Assembly (NCBI GenBank): GCA_914767715.1
Contig: OU612067.1
Span: 11,906,001-11,970,000 of the forward strand
DNA length: 64,000 nt
Source: Membranipora membranacea
Taxonomy: Eukaryota > Bryozoa > Gymnolaemata > Cheilostomatida > Membraniporidae
Direction: 5' to 3'
Part shown: positions 23,226 through 36,187 of the stretch, in pieces
Layout of the letters: the number at the start of each line of letters is the position of its first letter
Numbering within the stretch: the first letter of the stretch is position 1
The notes under the pieces: model-generated
Databases searched by the model: none
What the model saw: only the letters and a program-made list of their open reading frames with translations
What the model was told of the DNA's origin: nothing
Made by a program: the position numbers and the translations under genes

Positions 23226-24390
23226 CCTGTGTATGCAATTGATAACATTTCTTATATGCTTAGCAGAATCACTGCATGTACACGATCTAGTGAATATAGC
23301 TTCCAGCAGTGAAGTAGGCAAAGGCAAAGCAGTCTGATGGTGCTTAGTTCAAGGCTCTAAATATGCCGATTTTACATTGGTTTGGCTGTTGTTATTGGCC
23401 CTTTTCTACATGTCATCACATTCAGATGCCTGCCAAACTAAGTTAAGAACCTTGTTAAACGAGAACAAAGTCTGAATAAGGTGACATTAGAATATGGCTG
23501 AAGGGACTGATTTTCCTTGCCTGAATTAACAGGAGTTCTGATGACGAGTATATTGTTTTGTGTTTATAGCAGAATGTAGCAATCCAACAACTGAACATGA
23601 ATGATTTCACTCTACCCGTTGTTATTACAAGGGTGGTCCCTGTGGTCACTAGCCAAGTGCTTGTTAATTGTTTTCCGAAAATTGGCTGAAACACCTTATA
23701 ACTGGCTCTGTTCTTGAGTTTCAATAAGTTGTGAATTCTTTTTGCCTGCGTACTGGGTAGCTGGTTGTTACGTGATAATATGTCGGCTGCCTGATAATTC
23801 AAATGCAATGTAACATAATCATAAAAGGGAGGGTGAAAGGGAGAGGCTATTCAAATCCTCCCTGGAGATCATAATACCAGTATTGTCAAGTTCTATTAAA
23901 TTTATGTACTGTCTAATCTTGTTATCTGCAAGGACAACTCCTAGTATTTTATTTGCACATAACTAAATTTCTTGCTCTAATGCTAATAAGTTTGCCGGTA
24001 TATATGCCAACATACCTATTCATGACCAAAGACTTGGGGAAGAGGATTTCGCATCAGATCAAAGTATTATTGTGCATGCGTGCCTTGAACAAGCTTTGTC
24101 GTCTAATCATGTTCAAGACAGGGTATGTGGACTGAAGAATAGTCATAAATGTGATGTCAATCACATCCTACAACAATTATTACACAACCCCTAAACTTAG
24201 ATACCGTTTTGAAATTTTCTCCCTTGATTAAAAGCCAGGTGAATATTTCCGTGTTTTGCTATTTAATTATGTCCATCGCGAGGCAAAAATATTTTATAAG
24301 CGTTTATTACCAAATTATACTTGTGTAACATATCCTACTGCTTGTATGAGAGATAATTTCATCATTTTCGTTACTAATTTTTAAATTCAG

Positions 24391-24639
24391 GTTCGTCACA
24401 AACAGTACCACGAAATGTGGCACAAGGTAAATCAACATCAAGATCACCTGTCGACTATTGGAAATGGGGAAACAAAGCAAACCTTGTGGATGGATCAGTT
24501 ACAGCTTCATTGGTCTATGGTGGGGATATTATAACTGAGTGTAATGGGTGTTTTGCTAGCCAACCTGTAACTGGTTTCTGGCAGGTTGACCTCGGAGACA
24601 AATACTTTGTTCCCTATGTCAAGATAGTGAGAGTAACAG
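24391..24639 (+). CDS. F-type lectin-like module, first exon
   Basis: Phase 1-1. Reads PRNVAQGKSTSRS, then KANLVDGS and FWQVDLGDKYFVPYVKI, the F5/8C-fold pattern (NVA.GK, a VDG metal-binding turn, W.VDLG) of fucolectins. Two Cys (ECNGC) lie between. Confidence 0.75.
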
Positions 24640-25516
24640 GTGAGATAACGCTTTCTGTTGTTCCATCATCCTTTGATTCGGGATAGGAAATGATAATACA
24701 GTTTTTCAATAATAGTGATATCATTTTGAGGGGGTTGGGCACATAATCATGTTAGCATAATCTGTATCAGAATACCTGACATAGTTCTTAATACTAACAA
24801 CCCTTCTTTATTCTTCATTCCACCACTTCAGTACAATAAAAAGGTCATTCACATATATTTGAAGTTTAAATGCTACAACAATCATGTAGCTTAGGTCAAA
24901 AATATACAATGAAGAAGTTGTCCTCTTCTTTCACAGGTGAAGACAACTTAAATGTTAAAAAAAACATCTTCTGATTAGAACTCCCTAGGCAATTAATTGA
25001 CTCAATGTTCAAATTATCAAAATCCCTGTTCTAGTTTGCCAAAGGTTGTCTTGTGATTTGAGCTATCAAAAAATGTGAAACATCACTTTTGTGTTAGTTT
25101 AAGAAAATCAAGTTGCTTAGGTTAAATTCCTTTCCATCATCATTGGCAGCAATGACCCTCCCATTTGAATTCATTTAACAAAGTACAATGATTTAAGAAA
25201 AGTCAACATAAAGAGCCATAAACAGAGGTCTGTTTTTATCCATGCTGATAAAGAAAGTTAAAGACAAATGCAGTACAATGCAGTACACAGGCGTCAATAC
25301 CTATGGATGAGCAAGGGTCAGATTTTTAACACTAGACATAATGTTCACCCGAATGTGCAAAGACCCGCCAAATTATTTCTCTTATAGCCTTTGAAATTTG
25401 GTGTGATTTTACAGAACGAAACCGAGAGAAGATGCATTTTGAGAAACAAATACTGACTGGGGTTGTAGGCTAGGTTACCCACATTTAACAAATTACTACT
25501 TTGATTTCAACCTCAG

Positions 25517-25726
25517 GTTTCTCTAGTGATATAACTGGAGTGAGTATAGTTGTATCTGAGAACAGTTGAGGTGAAGATGAGGTGATACCGTACATAAGAG
25601 ATCCAAACCACCGCACCACACAGCATGACCTTCAGTACGTGAGATATATGCAATATGTGAGACTCAAGACAACCAAGCCTCCCACTAATGGAATGATCTT
25701 TGATGAGGTCGAAGTATATGCATTCA
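25517..25726 (+). pseudogene. F-type lectin-like module, second exon with in-frame TGA
   Basis: Phase 1-1, ending GMIFDEVEVYAFS, which matches the LxLCEVEVY end of F-lectins. The codon at 25567-25569 is TGA in an otherwise open exon with correct splice sites and length. Confidence 0.7.
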
Positions 25727-26070
25727 GTAAGTTCTATATATTAGGTTTCACAATGAGTTTCGTTCCTGTACCGCAAATCAATACTTGTCCAGTTCTGTCC
25801 ATCCGAGACTTCACTTCTTCTGACTTATCATTCTTGGTTTGGAGATCAAGTGCATACTGTTCATGTGATATATATGATATATAAAATAAAGTATGTGCAT
25901 TCATATCTGCGTTCAATAGAGCTTAAATAAAGTCAGGCAGCCTGAGTTACAAGTAAGTAGGTGTGAAAACCTTTCGTTAGTGTCTAGAATAAGTTAAGGG
26001 CACATATGATGTACTGGTACTCAGACTGATTGATTGACTGGCAGCCAGAAATACACATCCTATCTTTCAG

Positions 26071-27343
26071 ATACAGAACTGTTTATCCCAACTCTAGTAA
26101 CCGCAAATGGCACAAACGCAGTTTCTGTGAGAATAAACTGGCAGCCACCACAGTCAGCGTCAGGATATACAATTAAATACCAGGTGAGTTAGACCTGATT
26201 GTATTGGTTGAATAGTATATGTAACTAAAATCAATATAAATGAATTGAAACTTCTAAATTACTCTTTTACAATATTGAGTGATAGAAAATGGGATGATAC
26301 ACAACATATAGCCTCTCATTATTGTGATCACGATTATCATGATAGTTTGAGTCGGGAGCATATTATAGTCAGGAAAAATTTAGGCGGCTCCAAGTCGTTG
26401 CTCTGTTCCTTCTATGTTGCTGTCCTGTGCCAGGCCTGGTACCAGTTATTAATAAAATACACTTTGAATGTTGATTTCTCTACAAATACATTTACATTTA
26501 GCAACTAGCTATTAAATACAGATCTCCTTGAAATTAAAGTACTGTAGCGAATGCAGTTATTTTCACATCATACTTGAGTGTAGAGGATATTCCATCATCA
26601 TAAAAAGTTTAATCCAGAGGAGTTTTTAGTTTTCCTCTGAGGAAATATTGCATAACCTAATATGTTTTACTTGCATCCTTCTGACTACCTGATTTTGTGA
26701 TGCCTTAGTGTCATGTTTCACGTTTAGTAATGATTCTATTCATCTTTTTAAAGATATAGTTGCGCCTCCTCACTTTTGGCATGATTTTGAAGGTCTCAGT
26801 CTTATTAAGAGCATGATGGCAACCTTTTAAATAGCCTATGGAAACAGCTGAAACCATTCCCTTTACTAAAACCAAAATTCTTCTCAGTTTTTCTCTACCA
26901 CTAAGGTTGTCTCCACTTTATATCTCTATAACAAATAGATATCTATGAAACGCTAAATTTTTATATCATGGTGCCCTGAATATGGATAAATCTTTGAAAG
27001 ATATGATAGTGAGCAAGTGATTGGCAATATTTTTTACTTACTACTATAGCTTTTAGGGCACGAAGAAAATGAATTGCAGTCCTGATACAATTGTCATGAA
27101 AAGTCAATGCTTGCTATTATGACACAATAAGCTGTGACTTGGACTGTATAAATAAGTATGTTTTCTCTGATTTCTAACAGTATCGATGTGGTAATGGAAG
27201 CTGGAGTAAAAAGCAGAGTTCAGACCCCCAAGTATCAGCTACAGTGACTGGTTTGAACGGTAGCAGTATCTATACCTGTTCTGTGAGAGTAAAAAAGTCA
27301 CCAGAGAACCCTAACACAGCTGAAGGATGGACTTCGTGTGCAG
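26071..27343 (+). CDS. FN3-like domain 1 (exons 26071-26183, 27181-27343)
   Basis: First half has RINWQPPQSASGYTIKYQ, the FN3 W.PP...Y..+Y strand pattern. Second half begins YRCGNGSW, with TVTGLNGSSIYTCSVRV, the L.....Y...V.A pattern. Phases 1-0-1. Confidence 0.8.
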
Positions 27344-27576
27344 GTACATATTATTTTACTCGCTTAGCAAGTGAGGATGTACCAATAAGATATATTGCAC
27401 CAAAAAAATGATGATGAGAATCTCTGATCCCGGCACATTATTGTATTGCTGCAGAAAGCTTAAAAGAAATCTAACAATTCGTCATTAATTTCACTTTCGT
27501 ATTTTGAAAAGAATTTCACTAAATAGACAAACAAATTTAACTTTGACTTGAGCAAGTTTCCTTTTGAATGTTCAAG

Positions 27577-28277
27577 GAAATGTCCGCCCAACACCAGTAT
27601 CACTATCAGCTGGGAATCCAACTCAGGATAACAACCTTGGGAGAGAAAGATGGAGATATGTCATCACATGGAGTGTAGGTATTAATTTATTATTTCATTA
27701 TTATTTTTAATTCTATTGGTACTCCAACCTTTCATTGCCTGCCCGAGAGTACCTTCTATAATCTCTTTTTGACAAGATATGGACCTGGAACCTTACTTTT
27801 AAAAACTGACATTAAAGATTTAAAGAGTATCAACCAAAAAAATAGTGCTTAGTTCTAGGAAAAACATAATTTTAAGTTAAGAAACTTTAACAACTGATAA
27901 TAAGGTTTTTTCACTGTCTCGGTATATCGTGCTAAAAATTCCTTCTATTAACATCCATCAAAGTATCAGACTTTACCTTAAGTGTTATAAAACCATTCAA
28001 TCAAGATGTTTGCGCTGTGTAATTCTACGTTGGTTTTATTTACATACTACTCAATAGATGCCGTCATACTACAGACTGAGTTGCTTGACAAATGTCAATG
28101 GCAAATACAGAATTGAAGCGGATGGCATTATTAAAACTGAAGGTCAACCAGCAACAAATTACACTTATTATACAGATGGGAATGTGAACTTAGAGATCAA
28201 AGTATGGTCACGCAACAAGGATGATCATCTCTCTTATACACCAGCTCCTCTCTCTTTGACAACACCAACAGGATTAG
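27577..28277 (+). CDS. FN3-like domain 2, type B (exons 27577-27674, 28058-28277)
   Basis: First half ends RERWRYVITWS; second half has YRLSCLTNVNGKYRIEADG and YTDGNVNLEIKVWSRN. Phases 1-0-1. Confidence 0.75.
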
Positions 28278-28689
28278 GTGAGTACTATTAAATAAAGTAA
28301 TGATTCAATTAATTAGATTTAGCTTTATTATTTATCGCATGTATGATATGACAATTGTTCCAATTCATATGTATATAGTGGAGTGTAATAAGAAAATACC
28401 ATGTAACCAAACAAACCCGAGTAGCTCAGTAGACTGTTGCGGTTTCTAACCTAGAACTTTGAACATTTCAACACTTGGGCGCAGAAGAGTTGGTACTCTA
28501 AAAAACTGAGCCACTTCCTAAACCAATAGATTTCTGGCACAAGAGATCAAGTTTTGGTTGTTCAGAAAGCCCAAAATGTGACCTCAGTGAAGAAATCAGA
28601 AATTTAGAAAAATAAATGGGTTTGTTTTTCTTCTGCAAATATTTTTATTGGCAGTTAATGTTTGCAGTTTTTTGCAGTAACTTGCTCAA

Positions 28690-28870
28690 GTAAGTTTTCT
28701 CAAGCAATTTAATTTTTTTTATTTAATTTTATTTCAATAATTGATAATTCTTATTAATTCTGTTAAATTTATTTTATTAAATTAATTCATTTAATTGAGT
28801 AAAAACTCAAGTAGGTTGTGTAATTTACTCAAGTAAATTGAGTTAATTTACTCAAGTAAATGTTTGCAAA
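28690..28870. repeat. degenerate CTCAAGTAAATT repeat in an intron
   Basis: Several copies of CTCAAGTAA/TTACTTGAG-type words in both orientations, low complexity. Confidence 0.5.
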
Positions 28871-29045
28871 GGATTTATTTTACAGTTACAGAAACCATCT
28901 CATTACGGTCAACACTTCTATTTTAGTCCAGCCTCATAAGCACAAGGTAGCATCAGCAAGTTGGTCGACTTTTTTTCAACTCCAATAATTCATAATGGTT
29001 TGATATCTCAATGGCGTGGTAATCACACATTCTGACTATTCCCAG

Positions 29046-29769
29046 CTCCACAAGTGAGACCGAGGAATGTTGGCCTTACAGCTCCAGTAGACAACTGTGT
29101 TCAGGTGTCATACACACGGGTTGAGTACCCGAATGCACCTAACTCACAGATTATCTACCAGGTACTTTATCTATGTATTTATTAGCGAGTTAGGTACACT
29201 AAAATTTATGAAAAATGAGACGCAACAGATTCAGAAGCATTTAGAAATTGTTGAACCATATCATCATTACAGTAAAAGTCCATATCTTTATGGGCAGTAG
29301 CCAGTTGCATGACACAATCATGGCAGAGGGTTTGTTGGTGCAGCCCATGTTGCATGCTAAGAGACATTTTAGGTACTTAGTCGGATCCGACACTAGATTG
29401 TTCTGAAATGTGTGGCAGGACATGCCTTGCAGCAAAAACCTTCACCGTGACATTCATGAACGAACCGTCTTGCCATCGATACTGATCTGATCCTTGTAAA
29501 CCTACAATGCATTGCTTGTGAATATCTTGTGAATATCTTGTGAACATCTTGTAAGCATCTTGTGAACATCTTGTTAATATCTTGTGAATAAATCCTTTTT
29601 TAGTACAAGTGTACCACTATGAACAACTGGAAGACCCTACCCAATGACAAAAGAAGATGTGGTTACTCTGCTTATCAGATGGTTTCATGTCAAATCAGAG
29701 CTCATAACACCAACAAAAATAAGAACAGTGAGACTGCTACAACTGCTTCCATCTACACAAAATGTGGAA
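29046..29769 (+). CDS. FN3-like domain 3, type A (exons 29046-29161, 29604-29769)
   Basis: First half APQVRPRNVGLTAPVDN, ending PNSQIIYQ. Second half starts YKCTTMNNWKTLP and contains GYSAYQMVSCQIRAHNTN. Cys at the start, middle and end suggests extra disulfides. Very similar to domain 5, so recently duplicated. Confidence 0.82.
29516..29592. repeat. 12-bp tandem repeat upstream of a splice acceptor
   Basis: About six copies of ATCTTGTGAAyA-type units, ending 11 bases before the acceptor of the second exon of FN3 domain 3. Confidence 0.7.
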
Positions 29770-30001
29770 GTAAGAAGTTTTTTATAGCCGTTCTACTATT
29801 TAACTATAAACTTTAGCAAGTGAAGTTTGTTTATACCACTTTTATTGACATCGATTCTCATCTCAAGGGTGTGCATCCGAGTATGTCAATTGAACCACAC
29901 AAAATAGAAATTATGATTACATACTGTTATGGGATGTCTGCTCATGGTTATCTTACCTGTCGAAGTGGTTATTGATGTGATACGTTTGTGTTTGTAAACA
30001 G

Positions 30002-30502
30002 ATCCTGATGAAGTAACTACAAATTCTCAGCCTAGTAGATCACCCTCACCAGAGATGAACGCTGGCAGACTTCGCTGGAAATACACAATCACCTGGCAGG
30101 TAAGAAATTAGATGAAAAAAACAGCTAACATCTTATATCTGTGAGCAGCTTTTTGAATGACATTCAGCTATAAATTATCAGGGAGAATGAGACCTGCTGA
30201 TTAACTGGTTAATTGTCCATTTACATGGCAGCACATACAATGTCATTGCAGCTGTCTCTTTCATCAATTTGCTTTTATTGTCTTTTAGAATCCAATAAAT
30301 ATGAAGTGTGCAACTATTCGAACGAGTAACCCATACCAAATACGTGGATATGGCAATACATCATGGACCAACTTACAAACCAATACATATGAGTTTTACA
30401 CAGATGGTAACGAGGTAATCACGCTGGGTGTTAAAGTTTATAATAACAATGGCTATGGCTCATCCGAAAAGGTCATAACATTCACAACTAGCAGTGACAC
30501 AG
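30002..30502 (+). CDS. FN3-like domain 4, type B (exons 30002-30099, 30289-30502)
   Basis: First half SPEMNAGRLRWKYTITWQ; second half NPINMKCATIR, YQIRGYG, TYEFYTDGNE and GVKVYNNNGYGSSE. Near copy of domain 6. Confidence 0.82.
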
Positions 30503-30883
30503 GTAAGTGTGAAATTTAATATGGTACTAAAGACTTCAATGATAGAGAACAGCAATATGATTTAAATTGTCGTTGATGTGGGTGGGGACAACTGAAGATT
30601 GAGATTAATATTTTCCAGATAATGTTGTTAGGGTGGAAGCTGCAGCAGTAGAGATGGCTGACTCAACTGATATATTATTATTAACAAATATTCAATATTT
30701 TCATCAACATTACCAGATACATCCATTTTGTATCAGCCCAATAATTACCAAAGTGCCCATCTTCGTTCAAACAATCAATCCTTAAAAATGTTTCATTAAT
30801 GAATGTTGCTGCTATTTGTCAAATCTGGTTGGAGGCTACCATAAGAGACATAACTATCAAATATTGCTCGAATTACATTTCAG

Positions 30884-31535
30884 CTCCACAGACTAGACCG
30901 AGAAATTTTGCCCTTACTGCTCCAGAAGACGGCTGCATTCAGATGTCACACACAGGGGTTGAATACCCGAACGCACCGACCTCACAGATTCAATACCAGG
31001 TACTGGTTTTTCTTGACATATCCTAAGAGATAGATTATGAGCCTATCCAGAAATGGCGAGTTATTTGGTTTGGCTCTTGATGTTAGGTATTTTTATTTGC
31101 GCTTGACACAACATGTGGCATACACATCAGCAGAAGTGTTGACTAAATCTAGAGAAGACAACATGGAACACTAATCCATATTAGAGCCTAGAATCCATGG
31201 AAATCAGCATTAATTTCAGAAAATCAATTTTTACACTCTTACATGTCATTGCTACTGTAAGTGAATTTTTTTCACAAACTTCAGGCAGAACAACTTTGAT
31301 TTTTTTTGTGGGGGACCTCTTGAGATTCATTATATAGCAATATGTATATATAGCTTGAGATGTTTGTTCCAGTATAAATGTACGCCCATGACTGGCTGGC
31401 AGAATATCCCCTCTAACAAAAGAAGATGTGGATACTCAGCTTATCAGATGATTACATGTGAAATCAGAGCTTATAACACCAACAACATTAAGAACAGTCT
31501 GAGTGCCACAGCCTCACAACATACAAAATGTCAAA
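30884..31535 (+). CDS. FN3-like domain 5, type A (exons 30884-30999, 31373-31535)
   Basis: APQTRPRNFALTAPEDGC; then YKCTPMTGWQNIPSNKRRCG and EIRAYNTNN, matching domain 3 in detail. Phases 1-0-1. Confidence 0.82.
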
Positions 31536-31779
31536 GTAAGATGTTTATCAAAAATACACCATGTTTTCATTACAATTACTCGCGCTAAATAGAACATGCG
31601 TAGGTTTTCCCTAAGACAGAAAAGAAAATACAGTCAATATCAATGTTACACCAAAAGTAATTGCTCGAATTTCTGAAAATGGTGTAGATGCTTGTTAGCG
31701 GTTATCCATATTAGCGTGTACAGATGGACAGCTAAATCGCACATGAACTCCTTGGATGTTAATCTAGCAGTACCATGAA

Positions 31780-32440
31780 GACTATTTTTGTTGATGATTC
31801 AGTAAGTGTTCAACCTTCTACGGATACCAAGTTTTTAGGCATACACATTGATTGACAAAAATCTAACTTTTAGTAATAATGTTGACAGCATTATTTCAAG
31901 TTGCAATTCAAGGCTTTTTCTGTTACGCCAACTGAAAGTCGTTGGTATGAATAGAGAAGGACTTTAAACGATACTACTGTGCCAACATCCAATCCCTAAT
32001 CACGTATGCCTCCCCTGCTTGGTTTTTTATGTTATCTGATCAAGACAGGGATAGATTAGAAAGAATACAGCGATCAGCTAGCATGATGATTTTACCTGAT
32101 TTTAGTTATAGTGAGAGATTACAAGTTTTAGCTTTGCCCACCGTATATGATTTTATTTTTGAACTCTCGAAGTGCCATTTTTTACGAATAGCTGATGATC
32201 CGACCCATCCACTTTATAATTGAATACCAAGAAATTTTAGTAGGCTTTCCTCTCTAAGTAATACCATTTTTAGACCTAAGAAATGTAGAACACAAAAGCG
32301 TGCCAAATCGTCTTTCCCTTTTTTATGACATATTTCAACAATCACCGCTCATAGTATTTTTTTTTTACGCATTGTACACATTCCACACTATCATCATTGA
32401 TAACAAATGTATCAATAAAATGTAATCTAATCTAATGGTT
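31780..32440 (+). pseudogene. LINE RT C-terminal fragment in an intron
   Basis: Frames read VQPSTDTKFLGIHID, SLITYASPAWFFML and RLERIQRSASMMILPDF, the thumb and C-terminal RT region of LINEs. Stops at 31852 and frameshifts interrupt it. It ends near TAATCTAATCTAATGG, a short-repeat 3' tail typical of some LINEs. It lies between domains 5 and 6 of the FN3 gene. Confidence 0.8.
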
Positions 32441-32657
32441 GTTCAGATTGGGTGAGTAAGCAGAAGCATCGATAATGTCACTAATAGGTTATGCCTAAAA
32501 ATTCATGAGGAACATTGGGGTATTATTTAACTCGGAAAACTTTTTTTTTTAAAAGGTATTAAAACCTGACGGCTATGAGATGTCTGGTCTTGTCTGGTCA
32601 GTGTTATCTCAGCTGTGGAAGTGATTATTTGATTGCTATTTTTGTATTTGGAAACAG

Positions 32658-33138
32658 GTCCTGATAAGATAACCATGAACTCTCAGCCTAGTAGATCAGC
32701 GTCACCAGAGATGAATGATGGAAGGCTTCGCTGGAAATACACAATCACTTGGCAGGTAAGAAAATAGACATAAGGTACGCATGATAGACAAATATTAATG
32801 GTTACATTCCGTCCATTTGTATAAAAATTGTGGCTTCGGACTCAAGACAGTTTAATTATTTTAAGTGCAAACCTGGATATACAAACAGTTAGAAACATTT
32901 AACAATCAAGTCATTTTGTCTTCCAGAATCCAATCAACATCAAGTGCGCAAGAATCAGAGGAAACAACCCATACCGAATACGTGGATATGGCATAACAGG
33001 AGGGAACGACTTACAAGATAATACATATGAGTTCTCTACAGATGGATATGAGACAATTTCACTTTATGTGAAAAGTTTACAATAATGAAGATTATGTATC
33101 ATCTGAAGAACAGATAACTTTCACAACAGACAGACTCA
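32658..33138 (+). pseudogene. FN3-like domain 6, type B, with one-base frameshift (exons 32658-32755, 32927-33138)
   Basis: Same as domain 4 until TISLYVK, where the A-run 33071-33074 has one base more than the domain 4 counterpart. The frame then reaches TAA at 33083-33085; removing one base would continue with VYNNEDYVSSEEQITFTT, parallel to domain 4. Exon length is one over the phase rule, which independently supports a single-base insertion. Confidence 0.8.
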
Positions 33139-33239
33139 GTGAGTGTCTATAATAATAATGTAAAAAAAAAGTTGGAATTGTACAGTACACTCAATTCTAT
33201 ACCTTATATCTACACATCACAGCAAGAATTGTAATAAAG

Positions 33240-33268
33240 AAGCCGCCACAAAAGGTGGCGGCTTTTTT
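33240..33268. other. GC-rich hairpin followed by T-run
   Basis: Stem AAGCCGCCAC/GTGGCGGCTT, loop AAAAG, then a T-run (T6, counting the two stem Ts) within an intron. It has the form of a bacterial intrinsic terminator. Confidence 0.6.
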
Positions 33269-33492
33269 GTTATCTCTGACAGATCTGGAAGTGCAATAGT
33301 GCTTTTTCAAGTGTGAAGTTTCAAAATCATAGACTCTTTAATATCATTTGTAGCAGTTCAACCGTTAGAAAGTTATACATCATCTCCACAGGCAGATGGC
33401 TGGTATCAAGAAATATTCAACTGGTCATGCCAAACTGAATATTTAAACAGACACAAATATTTACATAAAGATATTTCCTCTGATATTTTCAG

Positions 33493-33924
33493 GTCCACAG
33501 ACAAAACCTCAGAATTTTTTTTTAACATCAACTTCTTCCAGTTGTGTTCGCTTATCTTGGAACCCTCCGGCACACATCAACTCACCTCCTACTGAAATTT
33601 CTTACCAGGTATGTGCATGTTAAAAAATAGTTACATTTATTCATTGATCTTCAATTGCAAAGTTACAGTCAGGATTTTAGCCAATCTGTCCTCAAGTTTA
33701 GCATTGTGGACATTGTTATTTACAGGTACACTAGAAAATTTGTAATTTTATTCAGAATTTCCTTTGACAGCATAGCTGCAATTCAAACAGATGGAGGACA
33801 GTCAACAACAATGAACAAGTGTGCACATTTTCACCGTTCACAGAAGTGACATGTTTGCTAAGAGCGATTAATAATTTGGGACACAGTTCTTTGGCAACCT
33901 CTACTTCAACAACACACTGTGCAG
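33493..33924 (+). CDS. FN3-like domain 7, type A (exons 33493-33608, 33771-33924)
   Basis: PQTKPQNFFLTSTSSSCVRL and WNPPAHINSPPTEISYQ; second half starts HSCNSNRWRTVNNNEQVC and has EVTCLLRAINNLGHSS. Phases 1-0-1. Confidence 0.8.
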
Positions 33925-34197
33925 GTAAATTTGTAGCCAAGTTAAAACATGAAAAAGATTTATGTAGACCTGTGTTGATTTCATTGTTAGTAGATATTCA
34001 CAAGGCTTGAAGTGCGTATCAGAGAGTCATAGGTAAGATGTAAAGTATTTTTTTAATAAAAAGATTTCCAATCCCGTATATCACATAACACCTGATAAAT
34101 ATTCGGATATAGTTTGATTATTGACACAATCATTTGTTTCAATACCCCATTTTGACACTACCGCTATAATTATGTCTATTTTTTTGTAATTCATCAG

Positions 34198-36187
34198 CAT
34201 CCTCCTCTCCAAGAGACATCACTTTCACAGATCAGGGCACAGCTTTGGATTCTGGACGACTCAGACGTAAATACAGCGTAGGCTGGACTGTAAGTCCATA
34301 ACTTCTAATCTCCTCTCTTTCCCAAACTTACCACATCAAGTTAATTCAATTAGATTTACAGTTTGCATAGTATCTATGTCACCGGCAGAGGCTGAAAAGC
34401 CATGATTAAATCTGTTAAATCTTACCATCAATATTAAACGAAGGTTTGTAGGACAGCATAGATGAGAGGTTTAGAGAGGCAAATTTCTTGGGTCTGGGGT
34501 TAAAAAGTAAAAATCTGGGGTAGGAAAGATCTGGGGTTGCACTCATTGATCTGGGATTGAATTCCAACATTTTGAAAAAAGAAGAGACGTCTCCTCTCCT
34601 CCCACACCCCACAGACCCCCACAACCAGTATGATAAGGAAGCCTGTGCCCTGGAGGCAGTCAAGGCCAACTAGTAGTGTGTAGTGACAAGTACCAAGGAG
34701 TAACTCCTTACATGTACTCACTCTCAGCAGTATCATGTATGTGATTTGAACTGACCACCATTCCCCAGATTGCACCATAAAATGATGATTCTCTTTCAAT
34801 TTGGCTGGCAAACATAACTTAATCTACTTAAAATGAACATATCCTTTGAATAACCAACTCTTCTTCATCCCTTCATACAAACACCTTCTAGGCATAGTGT
34901 GCCTGCAAATTTCCAATAACTCATTGGAGTTTTATCAGAGAGACAACCAGTTGAACACAAGTATGATGATGATGGTGGTGAATGAGTGGGTCCAGGTTGT
35001 TTACCTGAATTGAATAGGGCAAAGTTTGGGTGGGTGAAGTGAGTAAGAGGAATGAGACTGAGAGAGAAACAGTTTCCTCTATCCACCCACCAAACAATCT
35101 TAATCTATCGGTCAAATTATAGTATTCTTATAATAAAACAACCAAAAAAACAAAAATTTTAAAGAGCTTTGACGGCTTGGGTGCTACCCCGTGCTGCTGC
35201 CGGCAGGTTTTCAGGGTCCCCCCCAGACCACCCAGCCCGCGAAGTGATGGAGCACCAGATATAGAGCCTAGCCAACTTGTCATGTTTGACACTCATGGGA
35301 AAACCACTGAGCTTGAAATTTGCTTTAGCAAAATATTAGATTATTTCTATAGAATAGAGTCAAATGTGAACTCTCTCAATCAAAAAACTGTGAACATGTG
35401 AATTTCAAGCTATGACCTTTGACTGACCTGGCCGAAATCCAGATGAACGCACAACAGAATAATTTGTGGGTGGAAGGCATAGACCTACTAATAATTATTA
35501 TTAGTAGGTCTATGGTGGATGGTAATAATTTCAGGAAGAATGTTCTAAATAAAAGAGTTTTTGGTTTAAAATCTTTGGAAAAGGAGAATTGAATATAAAG
35601 TCCCTAGTAACGGTCCTTGACAACACGAAATTAGAGAAGAAAAGCTTATGTATCAGAATTGACATTTATTGCCCATTGTTTAACTCACCCCAATGCTGAT
35701 GATGGAGCGTTGGGCCTACTCCAACATCACAAACTATTACCCCGATGTCATTGGGGACTGTTGGGGCTTCCCAACACCACTTTAATGCAATAGAAAGTGA
35801 GTTTAAGCTTGTTTCAGCCTGATATACTTTTCAACCCCAGATCTATTCAACCCCCGAAAATCTGGAGTTGTAAACTCAGCCCCAATAGGCCAGGGGGTCG
35901 GGGGTACCTCCCTACGACCCTGTAGAGAGGCATCATTGTAAATTATAAATTCTGGTTATGTTTATCTTATTTGTTATAGGAGCCGGAGGTGATCAATTGT
36001 CAATCTCTGAAATCTAGCAACAGGTACGCCTTTAAAGATCCTAATGGTAACTGGCATAACACTAATAACAACAATTACGTCATCTTCACAGAGGGAAATT
36101 TCCAGGTCACTGTAGGAGTAACAGCTACTAATAACCAAAACTTTGTATCAACCGAGGCAGCCGCAACATATACCACTCACTCATTCC
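34198..36187 (+). CDS. FN3-like domain 8, type B (exons 34198-34289, 35980-36187)
   Basis: SGRLRRKYSVGWT; second half EPEVINCQSLKSSNRYAF, IFTEGNFQVTVGVTATNNQN. The intervening 1.69 kb intron has no recognised element except the palindrome at 35478-35514. Confidence 0.78.
35478..35514. repeat. perfect 37-base palindrome
   Basis: Arms of 18 bases (CATAGACCTACTAATAAT and its complement) around a single T. Intronic, inside the FN3 gene. Confidence 0.85.

Larger units (their letters stand above)
20852..24390. other. intergenic stretch with SINE-like fragments, no gene seen
   Basis: Besides the three tRNA-like heads listed separately, no exon-like frames or transposon proteins were found on either strand. 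The 5' exon(s) of the lectin/FN3 gene, which should carry a signal peptide, were looked for here and not recognised. Confidence 0.5.

Noticed and set aside
25567-25569. TGA read as selenocysteine
   Set aside because: No SECIS-like element was found and sister sequences do not have Cys at this place; error or pseudogene is simpler.
28412-28480. Another tRNA-like SINE head
   Set aside because: A GTAGCTCAGTAGACTG box A-like word is present, but no box B at the right distance.
29516-29592. CRISPR-like array
   Set aside because: Units are short head-to-tail copies with no spacers; a simple tandem repeat in a eukaryotic intron.
34415-35115. Several overlapping minus frames in the domain 8 intron
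   Set aside because: Overlap in different frames with no motifs; typical of chance frames.
35177-35401. 74-codon plus frame in an FN3-gene intron
   Set aside because: Has a Pro-rich start and plausible composition, but no known motif and no splice sites in the array's phase; perhaps a transposon scrap.
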